Below are positions 50,710 through 63,911 of a stretch of DNA of 64,000 bases, one piece after another. The stretch is from Osmia lignaria lignaria (Eukaryota; Arthropoda; Insecta; Hymenoptera; Megachilidae), in assembly GCF_051020975.1 (NCBI RefSeq), contig NW_027478162.1:2540501-2604500 (forward strand). Reading direction: 5' to 3'. Positions within the stretch are counted from its first letter, which is position 1, and each line of letters starts with the position of its first letter. Under the pieces are notes generated by a model, which did no database searches, was not told the origin of the DNA, and saw only the letters and a list, made by a program, of their open reading frames with translations. Made by a program: the position numbers and the translations under genes.

Positions 50710-51675
50710 TTGCAGATTTATCTCAAGGGAAGGGGCCTGACGGACATATTTCGAGATATTTCTTCTTCTTGTTGTTCTTCTTCTGCACAGCTAAGCTGGA
50801 AGTGGCATTTGCAGCGCGCAATAGTGCAGAGTTATCTCAAAGAAAGGGGCCACGGTGTTTCTGTATCTCTATTATGTTGGTGCGGCTTCGGAACTTTTAA
50901 ATATCTCGATATATCTCGAAAACTACGCTTCTGATCAAAAAATATCATAGAACATAAATTGTAGGAAACATAATTCTCTACAAAAAACGTCTCTGAACAT
51001 TTTGCCATAGCTCGCTTCGTTTCCGAGATATTTGCAGATTCAGCTCAAAGGAACGGGCCTGACGGACATATTTCGAGATACTTCTTCTTCTTGTTGTTCT
51101 TCCTCTGCACAGCTAAGCTGGAAGTGGCATTTGCAGCTCGCAATAGTGCAGAGTTATCTCAAAGAAAGGGGCCACGGTGTTTCTGTATCTCTATTATGTT
51201 GGTGCGGCTTCGGAACTTTTAAATATCTTGATATATCTCGAGAACTACGCATCTGATCAAAAAATATCATAGAAGATAAAAAGTAGGAAACTTAATTCTC
51301 TACAAAAAAGGTCTCTTAACATTTCGCCATAGCTCGCTTCGTTTCCGAGATATTTGCAGATTTATCTCAAGGGAAGGGGCCTGTCGGACATATTTCGAGA
51401 TATTTCTTCTTCTTGTTGTTCTTCTTCTGCACAGCTAAGCTGGAAGTGGCATTTGCGGCTCGCACTAGTGCAGAGTTATCTCAAAGAAAGGGGCCACGGT
51501 GTTTCTGTATCTCTATTATGTTGGTGCGGCTTCGGAACTTTTAAATATCTCGATATATCTCGAAAACTACGCATCTGATCAAAAAATATCATAGAACATA
51601 AATTGTAGGAAACATAATTCTCTACAAAAAACGTCTCTTAACATTTTGCCATAGCTCGCTTCGTTTCCGAGATAT

Positions 51676-54573
51676 TTGCAGATTTATCTCAAGGGAAGGG
51701 GCCTAACGGACATATTTCGAGATATTTCTTCTTCTTGTTGTTCTTCTTCTACACAGCTAAGCTGGAAGCGGCATTTGCGGCTCGCACTAGTGCAGAGTTA
51801 TCTCAAAGAAAGGGGCCACGGTGTTTCTGTATCTCTGTTATGTTGGTGCGGTTTCGGAACTTTTAAATATCTTGATATATCTCGAGAACTACGCATCTGA
51901 TCAAAAAATATCATAGAACATAAATTGTAGGAAACATAATTCTCTACAAAAAAGGTCTCTTAACATTTTGCCATAGCTCGCTTCGTTTCCGAGATATTTG
52001 CAGATATATCTCAAGGGCAGGGGCCTGACGGACATATTTCGAGATATTTCTTCTTCTTGTTGTTCTTCTTCTGCACAGCTAAGCTGGAGGTGGCATTTAC
52101 AGCTCGCAATAGTGCAGAGTTATCTCAAAGAAAGGGGCCACGGTGTTTCTGTATCTCTATTATGTTGGTGCGGCTTCGGAACTTTTAAATATCTTAATAT
52201 ATCTCGAGAACTACGCATCTGATCAAAAAATATCATAGAACATAAAAAGTAGGAAACATAATTCTGTACAAAAAAGGTCTCTTAACATTTTGCCATAGCT
52301 CGCTTCGTTTCCGAGATATTTGCAGATTTATCTCAAGGGAAGGCGCCTGACGGACATATTTCGAGATATTTCTTCTTCTTGTTGTTCTTCTTCTGCACAG
52401 CTAAGCTGGAAGTGGCATTTGCGGCTCGCACTAGTGCAGAGTTATCTCAGAGAAAGGGGCCACGGTGTTTCTGTATCCCTATTATGTTGGTGCGGCTTCG
52501 GAACTTTTAAATATCTCGATATATCTCGAAAACTACGCTTCTGATCAAAAAATATCATAGAACATAAATTGTAGGAAACATAATTCTCTACAAAAAACGT
52601 CGCTTAACATTTTGCCATAGCTCGCTTCGTTTCCGAGATATTTGCAGATTCAGCTCAAAGGAACTGGCCTGACGGACATATTTCGAGATATTTCTTCTTC
52701 TTGTTGTTCTTCTTCTGCACAGCTAAGCTGGAAGTGGCATTTACAGCTCGCAATAGTGCAGAGTTATCTCAAAGAAAGGGGCCACGGTGTTTCTGTATCT
52801 CTATTATGTTGGTGCGGCTTCGGAACTTTTAAATATCTTGATATATCTCGAGAACTACGCATCTGATCAAAAAATATCATAGAACATAAAAAGTAGGAAA
52901 CCTAATTTTCTACAAAAAAGGTCTCTTAACATTTTGCCATAGCTCGCTTCGTTTCCGAGATATTTGCAGATTTATCTCAAGGGAAGGGGCCTGTCGGACA
53001 TATTTCGAGATATTTCTTCTTCTTGTTGTTCTTCTTCTGCACAGCTAAGCTGGAAGTGGCATTTGCGGCTCGCACTAGTGCAGAGTTATCTCAAAGAAAG
53101 GGGCCACGGTGTTTCTGTATCTCTATTATGTTGGTGCGGCTTCGGAACTTTTAAATATCTCGATATATCTCGAAAACTACGCTTCTGATCAAAAAATATC
53201 ATAGAACATAAATTGTAGGAAACATAATTCTCTACAAAAAACGTCTCTGAACATTTTGCCATAGCTCGCTTCGTTTCCGAGATATTTGCAGATTCAGCTC
53301 AAAGGAACGGGCCTGACGGACATATTTCGAGATACTTCTTCTTCTTGTTGTTCTTCCTCTGCACAGCTAAGCTGGAAGTGGCATTTGCAGCTCGCAATAG
53401 TGCAGAGTTATCTCAAAGAAAGGGGCCACGGTGTTTCTGTATCTCTATTATGTTGGTGCGGCTTCGGAACTTTTAAATATCTCGATATATCTCGAAAACT
53501 ACGCTTCTGATCAAAAAATATCATAGAACATAAATTGTAGGAAACATAATTCTCTACAAAAAACGTCTCTGAACATTTTGCCATAGCTCGCTTCGTTTCC
53601 GAGATATTTGCAGATTCAGCTCAAAGGAACGGGCCTGACGGACATATTTCGAGATATTTCTTCTTCTTGTTGTTCTTCTTCTGCACAGCTAAGCTGGAAG
53701 TGGCATTTGCGGCTCGCACTAGTGCAGAGTTATCTCAAAGAAAGGGGCCACGGTGTTTCTGTATCTCTATTATGTTGGTGCGGCTTCGGAACTTTTAAAT
53801 ATCTTGATATATCTCGAGAACTACGCATCTGATCAAAAAATATCATAGAACATAAAAAGTAGGAAACCTAATTTTCTACAAAAAAGGTCTCTTAACATTT
53901 TGCCATAGCTCGCTTCGTTTCCGAGATATTTGCAGATTTATCTCAAGGGAAGGCGCCTGACGGACATATTTCGAGATATTTCTTCTTCTTGTTGTTCTTC
54001 TTCTACACAGCTAAGCTGGAAGCGGCATTTGCGGCTCGCACTAGTGCAGAGTTATCTCAAAGAAAGGGGCCACGGTGTTTCTGTATCTCTGTTATGTTGG
54101 TGCGGTTTCGGAACTTTTAAATATCTTGATATATCTCGAGAACTACGCATCTGATCAAAAAATATCATAGAACATAAATTGTAGGAAACATAATTCTCTA
54201 CAAAAAAGGTCTCTTAACATTTTGCCATAGCTCGCTTCGTTTCCGAGATATTTGCAGATATATCTCAAGGGCAGGGGCCTGACGGACATATTTCGAGATA
54301 TTTCTTCTTCTTGTTGTTCTTCTTCTGCACAGCTAAGCTGGAGGTGGCATTTACAGCTCGCAATAGTGCAGAGTTATCTCAAAGAAAGGGGCCACGGTGT
54401 TTCTGTATCTCTATTATGTTGGTGCGGCTTCGGAACTTTTAAATATCTTAATATATCTCGAGAACTACGCATCTGATCAAAAAATATCATAGAACATAAA
54501 AAGTAGGAAACATAATTCTGTACAAAAAAGGTCTCTTAACATTTTGCCATAGCTCGCTTCGTTTCCGAGATAT
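51676..54573 (+). repeat. 2,254-bp (7-monomer) offset duplication
   Basis: The stretch from TTCTTCTACACAGC near 51748 through unit 51998 recurs at 53930-54560, with TTCTACACAGC near 54002. Unit 51032 also matches 53286 at the same offset (GATTCAGCTCAAAGGAACGGG, GATACTTC, CTTCCTCTGC). The monomers between do not all match, so later exchanges have overwritten part of it. Confidence 0.65.
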
Positions 54574-54895
54574 TTGCAGATTTATCTCAAGGGAAGGGGC
54601 CTGACGGACATATTTCGAGATATTTCTTCTTCTTGTTGTTTTTCTTCTGCACAGCTAAGCTGGAAGTGGCATTTGCAGCGCGCAATAGTGCAGAGTTATC
54701 TCAAAGAAAGGGGCCACGGTGTTTCTGTATCTCTATTATGTTGGTGCGGCTTCGGAACTTTTAAATATCTTGATACATCTCGAGAACTACGCATCTGATC
54801 AAAAAATATCATAGAAGATAAAAAGTAGGAAACTTAATTCTCTACAAAAAAGGTCTCTTAACATTTCGCCATAGCTCGCTTCGTTTCCGAGATAT

Positions 54896-55217
54896 TTGCA
54901 GATTTATCTCAAGGGAAGGGGCCTGTCGGACATATTTCGAGATATTTCTTCTTCTTGTTGTTCTTCTTCTGCACAGCTAAGCTGGAAGTGGCATTTGCGG
55001 CTCGCACTAGTGCAGAGTTATCTCAAAGAAAGGGGCCACGGTGTTTCTGTATCTCTATTATGTTGGTGCGGCTTCGGAACTTTTAAATATCTTGATATAT
55101 CTCGAGAACTACGCATCTGATCAAAAAATATCATAGAACGTAAAAAGTAGGAAACTTAATTCTCTACAAAAAAGGTCTCTTAACATTTTGCCATAGCTCG
55201 CTTCGTTTCCGAGATAT
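54896..55217 (+). repeat. Chimeric monomer marking loss of one unit
   Basis: The front is the CCTGTCGG, GCACTAGTGC type that normally has an A-type tail. The back has CTCGAGAACTACGCATCTG and AACGTAAAAAGTAGG like 55862. The switch is between about 55010 and 55088. Compared with the trimer pattern that follows, one monomer is missing here, as expected from the deletion product of an unequal exchange. Confidence 0.7.
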
Positions 55218-58200
55218 TTGCAGATTTATCTCAAGGGAAGGGGCCTGACGGACATATTTCGAGATATTTCTTCTTCTTGTTGTTCTTCTTCTGCACAGCT
55301 AAGCTGGAAGTGGCATTTGAAGCGCGCAATAGTGCAGAGTTATCTCAAAGAAAGGGGCCACGGTGTTTCTGTATCTCTATTATGTTGGTGCGGCTTCGGA
55401 ACTTTTAAATATCTTGATACATCTCGAGAACTACGCATCTGATCAAAAAATATCATAGAAGATAAAAAGTAGGAAACTTAATTCTCTACAAAAAAGGTCT
55501 CTTAACATTTCGCCATAGCTCGCTTCGTTTCCGAGATATTTGCAGATTTATCTCAAGGGAAGGGGCCTGTCGGACATATTTCGAGATATTTCTTCTTCTT
55601 GTTGTTCTTCTTCTGCACAGCTGAGCTGGAAGTGGCATTTGCAGGTCGCAATAGTGCAGAGTTATCTCAAAGAAAGGGGCCACGGTGTTTCTGTATCTCT
55701 ATTATGTTGGTGCGGCTTCGGAACTTTTAAATATCTCGATATATCTCGAAAACTACGCTTCTGATCAAAAAATATCGTAGAACATAAATTGTAGGAAACA
55801 TAATTCTCTACAAAAAACGTCTCTGAACATTTTGCCATAGCTCGCTTCGTTTCCAAGATATTTGCAGATTCAGCTCAAAGGAACGGGCCTGACGGACATA
55901 TTTCGAGATACTTCTTCTTCTTGTTGTTCTTCCTCTGCACAGCTAAGCTGGAAGTGGCATTTGCAGCTCGCAATAGTGCAGAGTTATCTCAAAGAAAGGG
56001 GCCACGGTGTTTCTGTATCTCTATTATGTTGGTGCGGCTTCGGAACTTTTAAATATCTTGATATATCTCGAGAACTACGCATCTGATCAAAAAATATCAT
56101 AGAACGTAAAAAGTAGGAAACTTAATTCTCTACAAAAAAGGTCTCTTAACATTTTGCCATAGCTCGCTTCGTTTCCGAGATATTTGCAGATTTATCTCAA
56201 GGGAAGGGGCCTGACGGACATATTTCGAGATATTTCTTCTTCTTGTTGTCCTTCTTCTGCACAGCTAAGCTGGAAGTGGCATTTGCAGCGCGCAATAGTG
56301 CAGAGTTATCTCAAAGAAAGGGGCCACGGTGTTTCTGTATCTCTATTATGTTGGTGCGGCTTCGGAACTTTTAAATATCTTGATACATCTCGAGAACTAC
56401 GCATCTGATCAAAAAATATCATAGAAGATAAAAAGTAGGAAACTTAATTCTCTACAAAAAAGGTCTCTTAACATTTCGCCATAGCTCGCTTCGTTTCCGA
56501 GATATTTGCAGATTTATCTCAAGGGAAGGGGCCTGTCGGACATATTTCGAGATATTTCTTCTTCTTGTTGTTCTTCTTCTGCACAGCTGAGCTGGAAGTG
56601 GCATTTGCAGGTCGCAATAGTGCAGAGTTATCTCAAAGAAAGGGGCCACGGTGTTTCTGTATCTCTATTATGTTGGTGCGGCTTCGGAACTTTTAAATAT
56701 CTCGATATATCTCGAAAACTACGCTTCTGATCAAAAAATATCGTAGAACATAAATTGTAGGAAACATAATTCTCTACAAAAAACGTCTCTGAACATTTTG
56801 CCATAGCTCGCTTCGTTTCCAAGATATTTGCAGATTCAGCTCAAAGGAACGGGCCTGACGGACATATTTCGAGATACTTCTTCTTCTTGTTGTTCTTCCT
56901 CTGCACGGCTAAGCTGGAAGTGGCATTTGCAGCTCGCAATAGTGCAGAGTTATCTCAAAGAAAGGGGCCACGGTGTTTCTGTATCTCTATTATGTTGGTG
57001 CGGCTTCGGAACTTTTAAATATCTTGATATATCTCGAGAACTACGCATCTGATCAAAAAATATCATAGAACGTAAAAAGTAGGAAACTTAATTCTCTACA
57101 AAAAAGGTCTCTTAACATTTTGCCATAGCTCGCTTCGTTTCCGAGATATTTGCAGATTTATCTCAAGGGAAGGGGCCTGACGGACATATTTCGAGATATT
57201 TCTTCTTCTTGTTGTCCTTCTTCTGCACAGCTAAGCTGGAAGTGGCATTTGCAGCGCGCAATAGTGCAGAGTTATCTCAAAGAAAGGGGCCACGGTGTTT
57301 CTGTATCTCTATTATGTTGGTGCGGCTTCGGAACTTTTAAATATCTTGATACATCTCGAGAACTACGCATCTGATCAAAAAATATCATAGAAGATAAAAA
57401 GTAGGAAACTTAATTCTCTACAAAAAAGGTCTCTTAACATTTCGCCATTGCTCGCTTCGTTTCCGAGATATTTGCAGATTTATCTCAAGTGAAGGGGCCT
57501 GTCGGACATATTTCGAGATATTTCTTCTTCTTGTTGTTCTTCTTCTGCACAGCTAAGCTGGAAGTGGCATTTGCGGCTCGCACTAGTGCAGAGTTATCTC
57601 AAAGAAAGGGGCCACGGTGTTTCTGTATCTCTATTATGTTGGTGCGGCTTCGGAACTTTTAAATATCTCGATATATCTCGAAAACTACGCTTCTGATCAA
57701 AAAATATCGTAGAACATAAATTGTAGGAAACATAATTCTCTACAAAAAACGTCTCTGAACATTTTGCCATAGCTCGCTTCGTTTCCGAGATATTTGCAGA
57801 TTCAGCTCAAAGGAACGGGCCTGACGGACATATTTCGAGATACTTCTTCTTCTCGTTGTTCTTCCTCTGCACAGCTAAGCTGGAAGTGGCATTTGCAGCT
57901 CGCAATAGTGCAGAGTTATCTCAAAGAAAGGGGCCACGGTGTTTCTGTATCTCTATTATGTTGGTGCGGCTTCGGAACTTTTAAATATCTTGATATATCT
58001 CGAGAACTACGCATCTGATAAAAAAATATCATAGAACGTAAAAAGTAGGAAACTTAATTCTCTACAAAAAAGGTCTCTTAACATTTTGCCATAGCTCGCT
58101 TCGTTTCCGAGATATTTGCAGATTTATCTCAAGGGAAGGGGCCTGACGGACATATTTCGAGATATTTCTTCTTCTTGTTGTCCTTCTTCTGCACAGCTAA

Positions 58201-58437
58201 GCTGGAAGTGGCATTTGCAGCGCGCAATAGTGCAGAGTTAACTCAAAGAAAGGGGCCACGGTGTTTCTGTATCTCTATTATGTTGGTGCGGCTTCGGAAC
58301 TTTTAAATATCTTGATACATCTCGAGAACTACGCATCTGATCAAAAAATATCATAGAAGATAAAAAGTAGGAAACTTAATTCTCTACAAAAAAGGTCTCT
58401 TAACATTTCGCCATAGCTCGCTTCGTTTCCGAGATAT
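55218..58437 (+). repeat. 966-bp trimeric higher-order repeat, about 3.3 copies
   Basis: Three unit types cycle. Type 1 (55218, 56184, 57150, 58116) has CAGCGCGC and CTTGATACATCTCG. Type 2 (55540, 56506, 57472, then 58438) has ACATTTCGCCAT and CCTGTCGG. Type 3 (55862, 56828, 57794) has GATTCAGCTCAAAGGAACGGG, GATACTTC and CTTCCTCTGC. Successive 966-bp copies differ by only a few bases, for example CTGCACGGC near 56902, TTCTCGTTG near 57850 and CCTGTCGG context changes near 57490. Unit 57472 has the GCACTAGTGC body in place of the CTGAGCTGG body of its partners. Confidence 0.9.
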
Positions 58438-60369
58438 TTGCAGATTTATCTCAAGGGAAGGGGCCTGTCGGACATATTTCGAGATATTTCTTCTTCTTGT
58501 TGTTCTTCTTCTGCACAGCTAAGCTGGAAGTGGCATTTGCGGCTCGCACTAGTGCAGAGTTATCTCAAAGAAAGGGGCCACGGTGTTTCTGTATCTCTAT
58601 TATGTTGGTGCGGCTTCGGAACTTTTAAATATCTCGATATATCTCGAAAACTACGCTTCTGATCAAAAAATATCATAGAACATAAATTGTAGGAAACATA
58701 ATTCTCTACAAAAAACGTCTCTTAACATTTTGCCATAGCTCGCTTCGTTTCCGAGATATTTGCAGATATATCTCAAGGGCAGGGGCCTGACGGACATATT
58801 TCGAGATATTTCTTCTTCTTGTTGTTCTTCTTCTGCACAGCTAAGCTGGAGGTGGCATTTACAGCTCGCAATAGTGCAGAGTTATCTCAAAGAAAGGGGC
58901 CACGGTGTTTCTGTATCTCTATTATGTTGGTGCGGCTTCGGAACTTTTAAATATCTTAATATATCTCGAGAACTACGCATCTGATCAAAAAATATCATAG
59001 AACATAAAAAGTAGGAAACATAATTCTGTACAAAAAAGGTCTCTTAACATTTTGCCATAGCTCGCTTCGTTTCCGAGATATTTGCAGATTTATCTCAAGG
59101 GAAGGGGCCTGACGGACATATTTCGAGATATTTCTTCTTCTTGTTGTTTTTCTTCTGCACAGCTAAGCTGGAAGTGGCATTTGCAGCGCGCAATAGTGCA
59201 GAGTTATCTCAAAGAAAGGGGCCACGGTGTTTCTGTATCTCTATTATGTTGGTGCGGCTTCGGAACTTTTAAATATCTTGATACATCTCGAGAACTACGC
59301 ATCTGATCAAAAAATATCATAGAAGATAAAAAGTAGGAAACTTAATTCTCTACAAAAAAGGTCTCTTAACATTTCGCCATAGCTCGCTTCGTTTCCGAGA
59401 TATTTGCAGATTTATCTCAAGGGAAGGGGCCTGTCGGACATATTTCGAGATATTTCTTCTTCTTGTTGTTCTTCTTCTGCACAGCTAAGCTGGAAGTGGC
59501 ATTTGCGGCTCGCACTAGTGCAGAGTTATCTCAAAGAAAGGGGCCACGGTGTTTCTGTATCTCTATTATGTTGGTGCGGCTTCGGAACTTTTAAATATCT
59601 CGATATATCTCGAAAACTACGCTTCTGATCAAAAAATATCATAGAACATAAATTGTAGGAAACATAATTCTCTACAAAAAACGTCTCTCAACATTTTGCC
59701 ATAGCTCGCTTCGTTTCCGAGATATTTGCAGATATATCTCAAGGGCAGGGGCCTGACGGACATATTTCGAGATATTTCTTCTTCTTGTTGTTCTTCTTCT
59801 GCACAGCTAAGCTGGAGGTGGCATTTACAGCTCGCAATAGTGCAGAGTTATCTCAAAGAAAGGGGCCACGGTGTTTCTGTATCTCTATTATGTTGGTGCG
59901 GCTTCGGAACTTTTAAATATCTTAATATATCTCGAGAACTACGCATCTGATCAAAAAATATCATAGAACATAAAAAGTAGGAAACATAATTCTGTACAAA
60001 AAAGGTCTCTTAACATTTTGCCATAGCTCGCTTCGTTTCCGAGATATTTGCAGATTTATCTCAAGGGAAGGGGCCTGACGGACATATTTCGAGATATTTC
60101 TTCTTCTTGTTGTTTTTCTTCTGCACAGCTAAGCTGGAAGTGGCATTTGCGGCTCGCAGTAGTGCACAGTTATCTCAAAGAAAGGGGCCACGGTGTTTCT
60201 GTATCTCTATTATGTTGGTGCGGCTTCGGATCTTTTAAGTATCTCGATATATCTCGAAAACTACGCTTCTGATCAAAAAATATCATAGAACATAAATTGT
60301 AGGAAACATAATTCTCTACAAAAAACGTCTCTTAACATTTTGCCATAGCTCGCTTCGTTTCCGAGATAT
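58438..60369 (+). repeat. 966-bp trimeric higher-order repeat of a second type, two copies
   Basis: Units 58438, 58760, 59082 are followed by 59404, 59726, 60048. Markers are CCTGTCGG with GCACTAGTGC, then AAGGGCAGGGG with GGAGGTGGC and CTTAATATATC, then TTGTTTTTCTTC. The trio order 54252, 54574, 54896 resembles 58760, 59082, 59404 at 4,508 bp. Unit 60048 departs in its body (GCAGTAGTGCACAG) and tail (GATCTTTTAAG). Confidence 0.8.
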
Positions 60370-61335
60370 TTGCAGATTCAGCTCAAAGGAACTGGCCTGA
60401 CGGACATATTTCGAGATATTTCTTCTTCTTGTTGTTCTTCCTCTGCACAGCTAAGCTGGAAGTGGCATTTGCAGCTCGCAATAGTGCAGAGTTATCTCAA
60501 AGAAAGGGGCCACGGTGTTTCTGTATCTCTATTATGTTGGTGCGGCTTCGGAACTTTTAAATATCTTGATATATCTCGAGAACTACGCATCTGATCAAAA
60601 AATATCATAGAACATAAAAAGTAGGAAACTTAATTCTCTACAAAAAAGGTCTCTTAACATTTTGCCATAGCTCGCTTCGTTTCCGAGACATTTGCATATT
60701 TATCTCAAGGGAAGGGGCCTGACGGACATATTTCGAGATATTTCTTCTTCTTGTTGTTCTCCTTCTGTACAGCTAAGCTGGAAGTGGCATTTGCGGCTCG
60801 CACTAGTGCAGAGTTATCTCAAAGAAAGGGGCCACGGTGTTTCTGTATCTCTATTATGTTGGTGCGGCTTCGGAACTTTTAAATATCTTGATATATCTCG
60901 AGAACTACGCATCTGATCAAAAAATATCATAGAACATAAAAAGTAGGAAACCTAATTTTCTACAAAAACGGTCTCTTAACATTTTGCCATAGCTCGCTTC
61001 GTTTCCGAGATATTTGCAGATTTATCTCAAGGGAAGGCGCCTGACGGACATATTTCGAGATATTTCTTCTTCTTGTTGTTCTTCTTCTGCACAGCTAAGC
61101 TGGAACTGGCATTTGCGGCTCGCACTAGTGCAGAGTTATCTCAAAGAAAGGGGCCACGGTGTTTCTGTATCTCTATTATGTTGGTGCGGCTTCGGAACTT
61201 TTAAATATCTCGATATATCTCGAAAACTACGCTTCTGATCAAAAAATATCATAGAACGTAAATTGTAGGAAACATTATTCTCTACAAAAAAGGTCTCTAA
61301 ACATTTTGCCATAGCTCGCTTCGTTTCCGAGATAT

Positions 61336-61657
61336 TTGCAGATTTATCTCAAGGGAAGGGTCCTGATGGACATATTTCGAGATACTTCTTCTTCTTGTTG
61401 TTCTTCTTCTGCACAGCTAAACTGGAAGTGGCATTTCCAGCTCGCAATCGTGCGGAGTTATCTCAAAGAAAGGGGCCACGGTGTTTCTGTATCTCTATTA
61501 TGTTGGTGCGGCTTCGGAACTTTTAAATATCTTGATATATCTCGAGAACTACGCATCTGATCAAAAAATATCATAGAACATAAAAATTAGGAAACTTAAT
61601 TCTCTACAAAAAAGGTCTCTTAACATTTTGCCATAGCTCGCTTCGTTTCCGAGATAT
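61336..61657 (+). repeat. Second left-domain-type monomer in the right domain
   Basis: It has the same GGGTCCTGATGG and CTAAACTGG features and the same AAACATTATTC lead-in as 50388, with private changes GAGATACTTC and GTGCGGAG. Its tail is ACGCATCTGATCAAAA instead of CCTCTGATCGAAAA. Confidence 0.7.
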
Positions 61658-63911
61658 TTGCAGATTTATCTCAAGGGAAGGGGCCTGACGGACATATTTC
61701 GAGATATTTCTTCTTCTTGTTGTTCTTCTTCTGCACAGCTGAGCTGGAAGTGGCATTTGCAGGTCGCAATAGTGCAGAGTTATCTCAAAGAAAGGGGCCA
61801 CGGTGTTTCTGTATCTCTATTATGTTGGTGCGGCTTCGGAACTTTTAAATATCTCGATATATCTCGAAAACTACGCTTCTGATCAAAAAATATGATAGAA
61901 CATAAATTGTAGGAAACATAATTCTCTACAAAAAACGTCTCTTAACATTTTGCCATAGCTCGCTTCGTTTCCGAGATATTTGCAGATTCAGCTCAAAGGA
62001 ACGGGCCTGACGGACATATTTCGAGATACTTCTTCTTCTTGTTGTTCTTCCTCTGCACAGCTAAGCTGGAAGTGGCATTTGCAGCTCGCAATAGTGCAGA
62101 GTTATCTCAAAGAAAGGGGCCACGGTGTTTCTGTATCTCTATTATGTTGGTGCGGCTTCGGAACTTTTAAATATCTTGATATATCTCGAGAACTACGCAT
62201 CTGATCAAAAAATATCATAGAACATAAAAAATAGGAAACTTAATTCTCTACAAAAAAGGTCTCTTAACATTTTGCCATAGCTCGCTTCGTTCCCGAGATA
62301 TTTGCAGATTTATCTCAAGGGAAGGGGCCTGACGGACATATTTCGAGATATTTCTTCTTCTTGTTGTTCTTCTTCTGCACAGCTAAGCTGGAAGTGGCAT
62401 TTGCGGCTCGCACTAGTGCAGAGTTATCTCAAAGAAAGGAGCCACGGTGTTTCTGTATCTCTATTATGTTGGTGCGGCTTCGGAACTTTTAAATATCTCG
62501 ATATATCTCGAAAACTACGCTTCTGATCAAAAAATATCATAGAACCTAAATTGTAGGAAACATAATTCTCTACAAAAAAGGTCTCTCAACATTTTGCCAT
62601 AGCTCGCTTCGTTTCCGAGATATTTGCAGATATATCTCAAGGGAAGGGGCCTGACGGACATATTTCGAGATATTTCTTCTTCTTGTTGTTCTTCTTCTGC
62701 ACAGCTAAACTGGAAGTGGCATTTCCAGCTCGCAATCGTGCAGAGTTATCTCAAAGAAAGGGGCCACGGTGTTTCTGTATCTCTATTATGTTGGTGCGGC
62801 TTCGGAACTTTTAAATATCTTGATATACCTCGAGAACTACGCATCTGATCAAAAAATATCATAGAAGATAAAAAGTAGGAAACTTAATTCTCTACAAAAA
62901 AGGTCTCTTAACATTTCGCCATAGCTCCCTTCGTTTCCGAGATATTTGCAGATTTATCTCAAGGGAAGGGGCCTGTCGGACATATTTCGAGATATTTCTT
63001 CTTCTTGTTGTTCTTCTTCTGCACAGCTAAGCTGGAAGTGGCATTTGCGGCTCGCACTAGTGCAGAGTTATCTCAAAGAAAGGGGCCACGGTGTTTCTGT
63101 ATCTCTATTATGTTGGTGCTGCTTCGGAACTTTTAAATATCTCGATATATCTCGAAAACTACGCTTCTGATCAAAAAATATCATAGAACATAAATTGTAG
63201 GAAACATAATTCTCTACAAAAAACGTCTCTTAACATTTTGCCATAGCTCGCTTCGTTTCCGAGATATTTGCAGATTCAGCTCAAAGGAACGGGCCTGACG
63301 GACATATTTCGAGATACTCCTTCTTCTTGTTGTTCTTCTTCTGCACAGCTAAGCTGGAAGTGGCATTTGCAGCTCGCAATAGTGCAGAGTTATCTCAAAG
63401 AAAGGGGCCACGGTGTTTCTGTATCTCTATTATGTTGGTGCGGCTTCGGAACTTTTAAATATCTTAATATATCTCGAGAACTACGCATCTGATCAAAAAA
63501 TATCATAGAACATAAAAAGTAGGAAACTTAATTCGCTACAAATAAGGTCTCTTAACATTTTGCCATAGCTCGCTTCGTTTCCGAGATATTTGCAGATTTA
63601 TCTCAAGGGAAGGGGCCTCACGGACATATTTCGAGATATTTCTTCTTCTTGTTGTTCTTCTTCTGCACAGCTAAGCTGGAAGTGGCATTTGCGGCTCGCA
63701 CTAGTGCAGAGTTATCTCAAAGAAAGGGGCCACGGTGTTTCTGTATCTCTATTATGTTGGTGCTGCTTCGGAACTTTTAAATATCTCGATATATCTCGAA
63801 AACTACGCTTCTGATCAAAAAATATCATAGAACATAAATTGTAGGAAACATAATTCTCTACAAAAAACGTCTCTTAACATTTTGCCATAGCTCGCTTCGT
63901 TTCCGAGATAT

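Noticed and set aside
17180..61801. Minus-strand 61-65-codon frames (for example 17180-17365, 26184-26381, 55486-55683)
   Set aside because: They start at GTG and are open only where a substitution removed the TAG within CAGCTAAGCTG. No coding signal.
158..63814. Roughly 160 copies of a 74-codon plus-strand open frame, one per monomer (for example 158-382)
   Set aside because: They open with TTG, lack an in-frame ATG, change amino acids freely between copies, and are repeated only because the monomer is repeated. In the nine monomers that do have ATG at this place a stop follows at codon 4. Not annotated as CDS.
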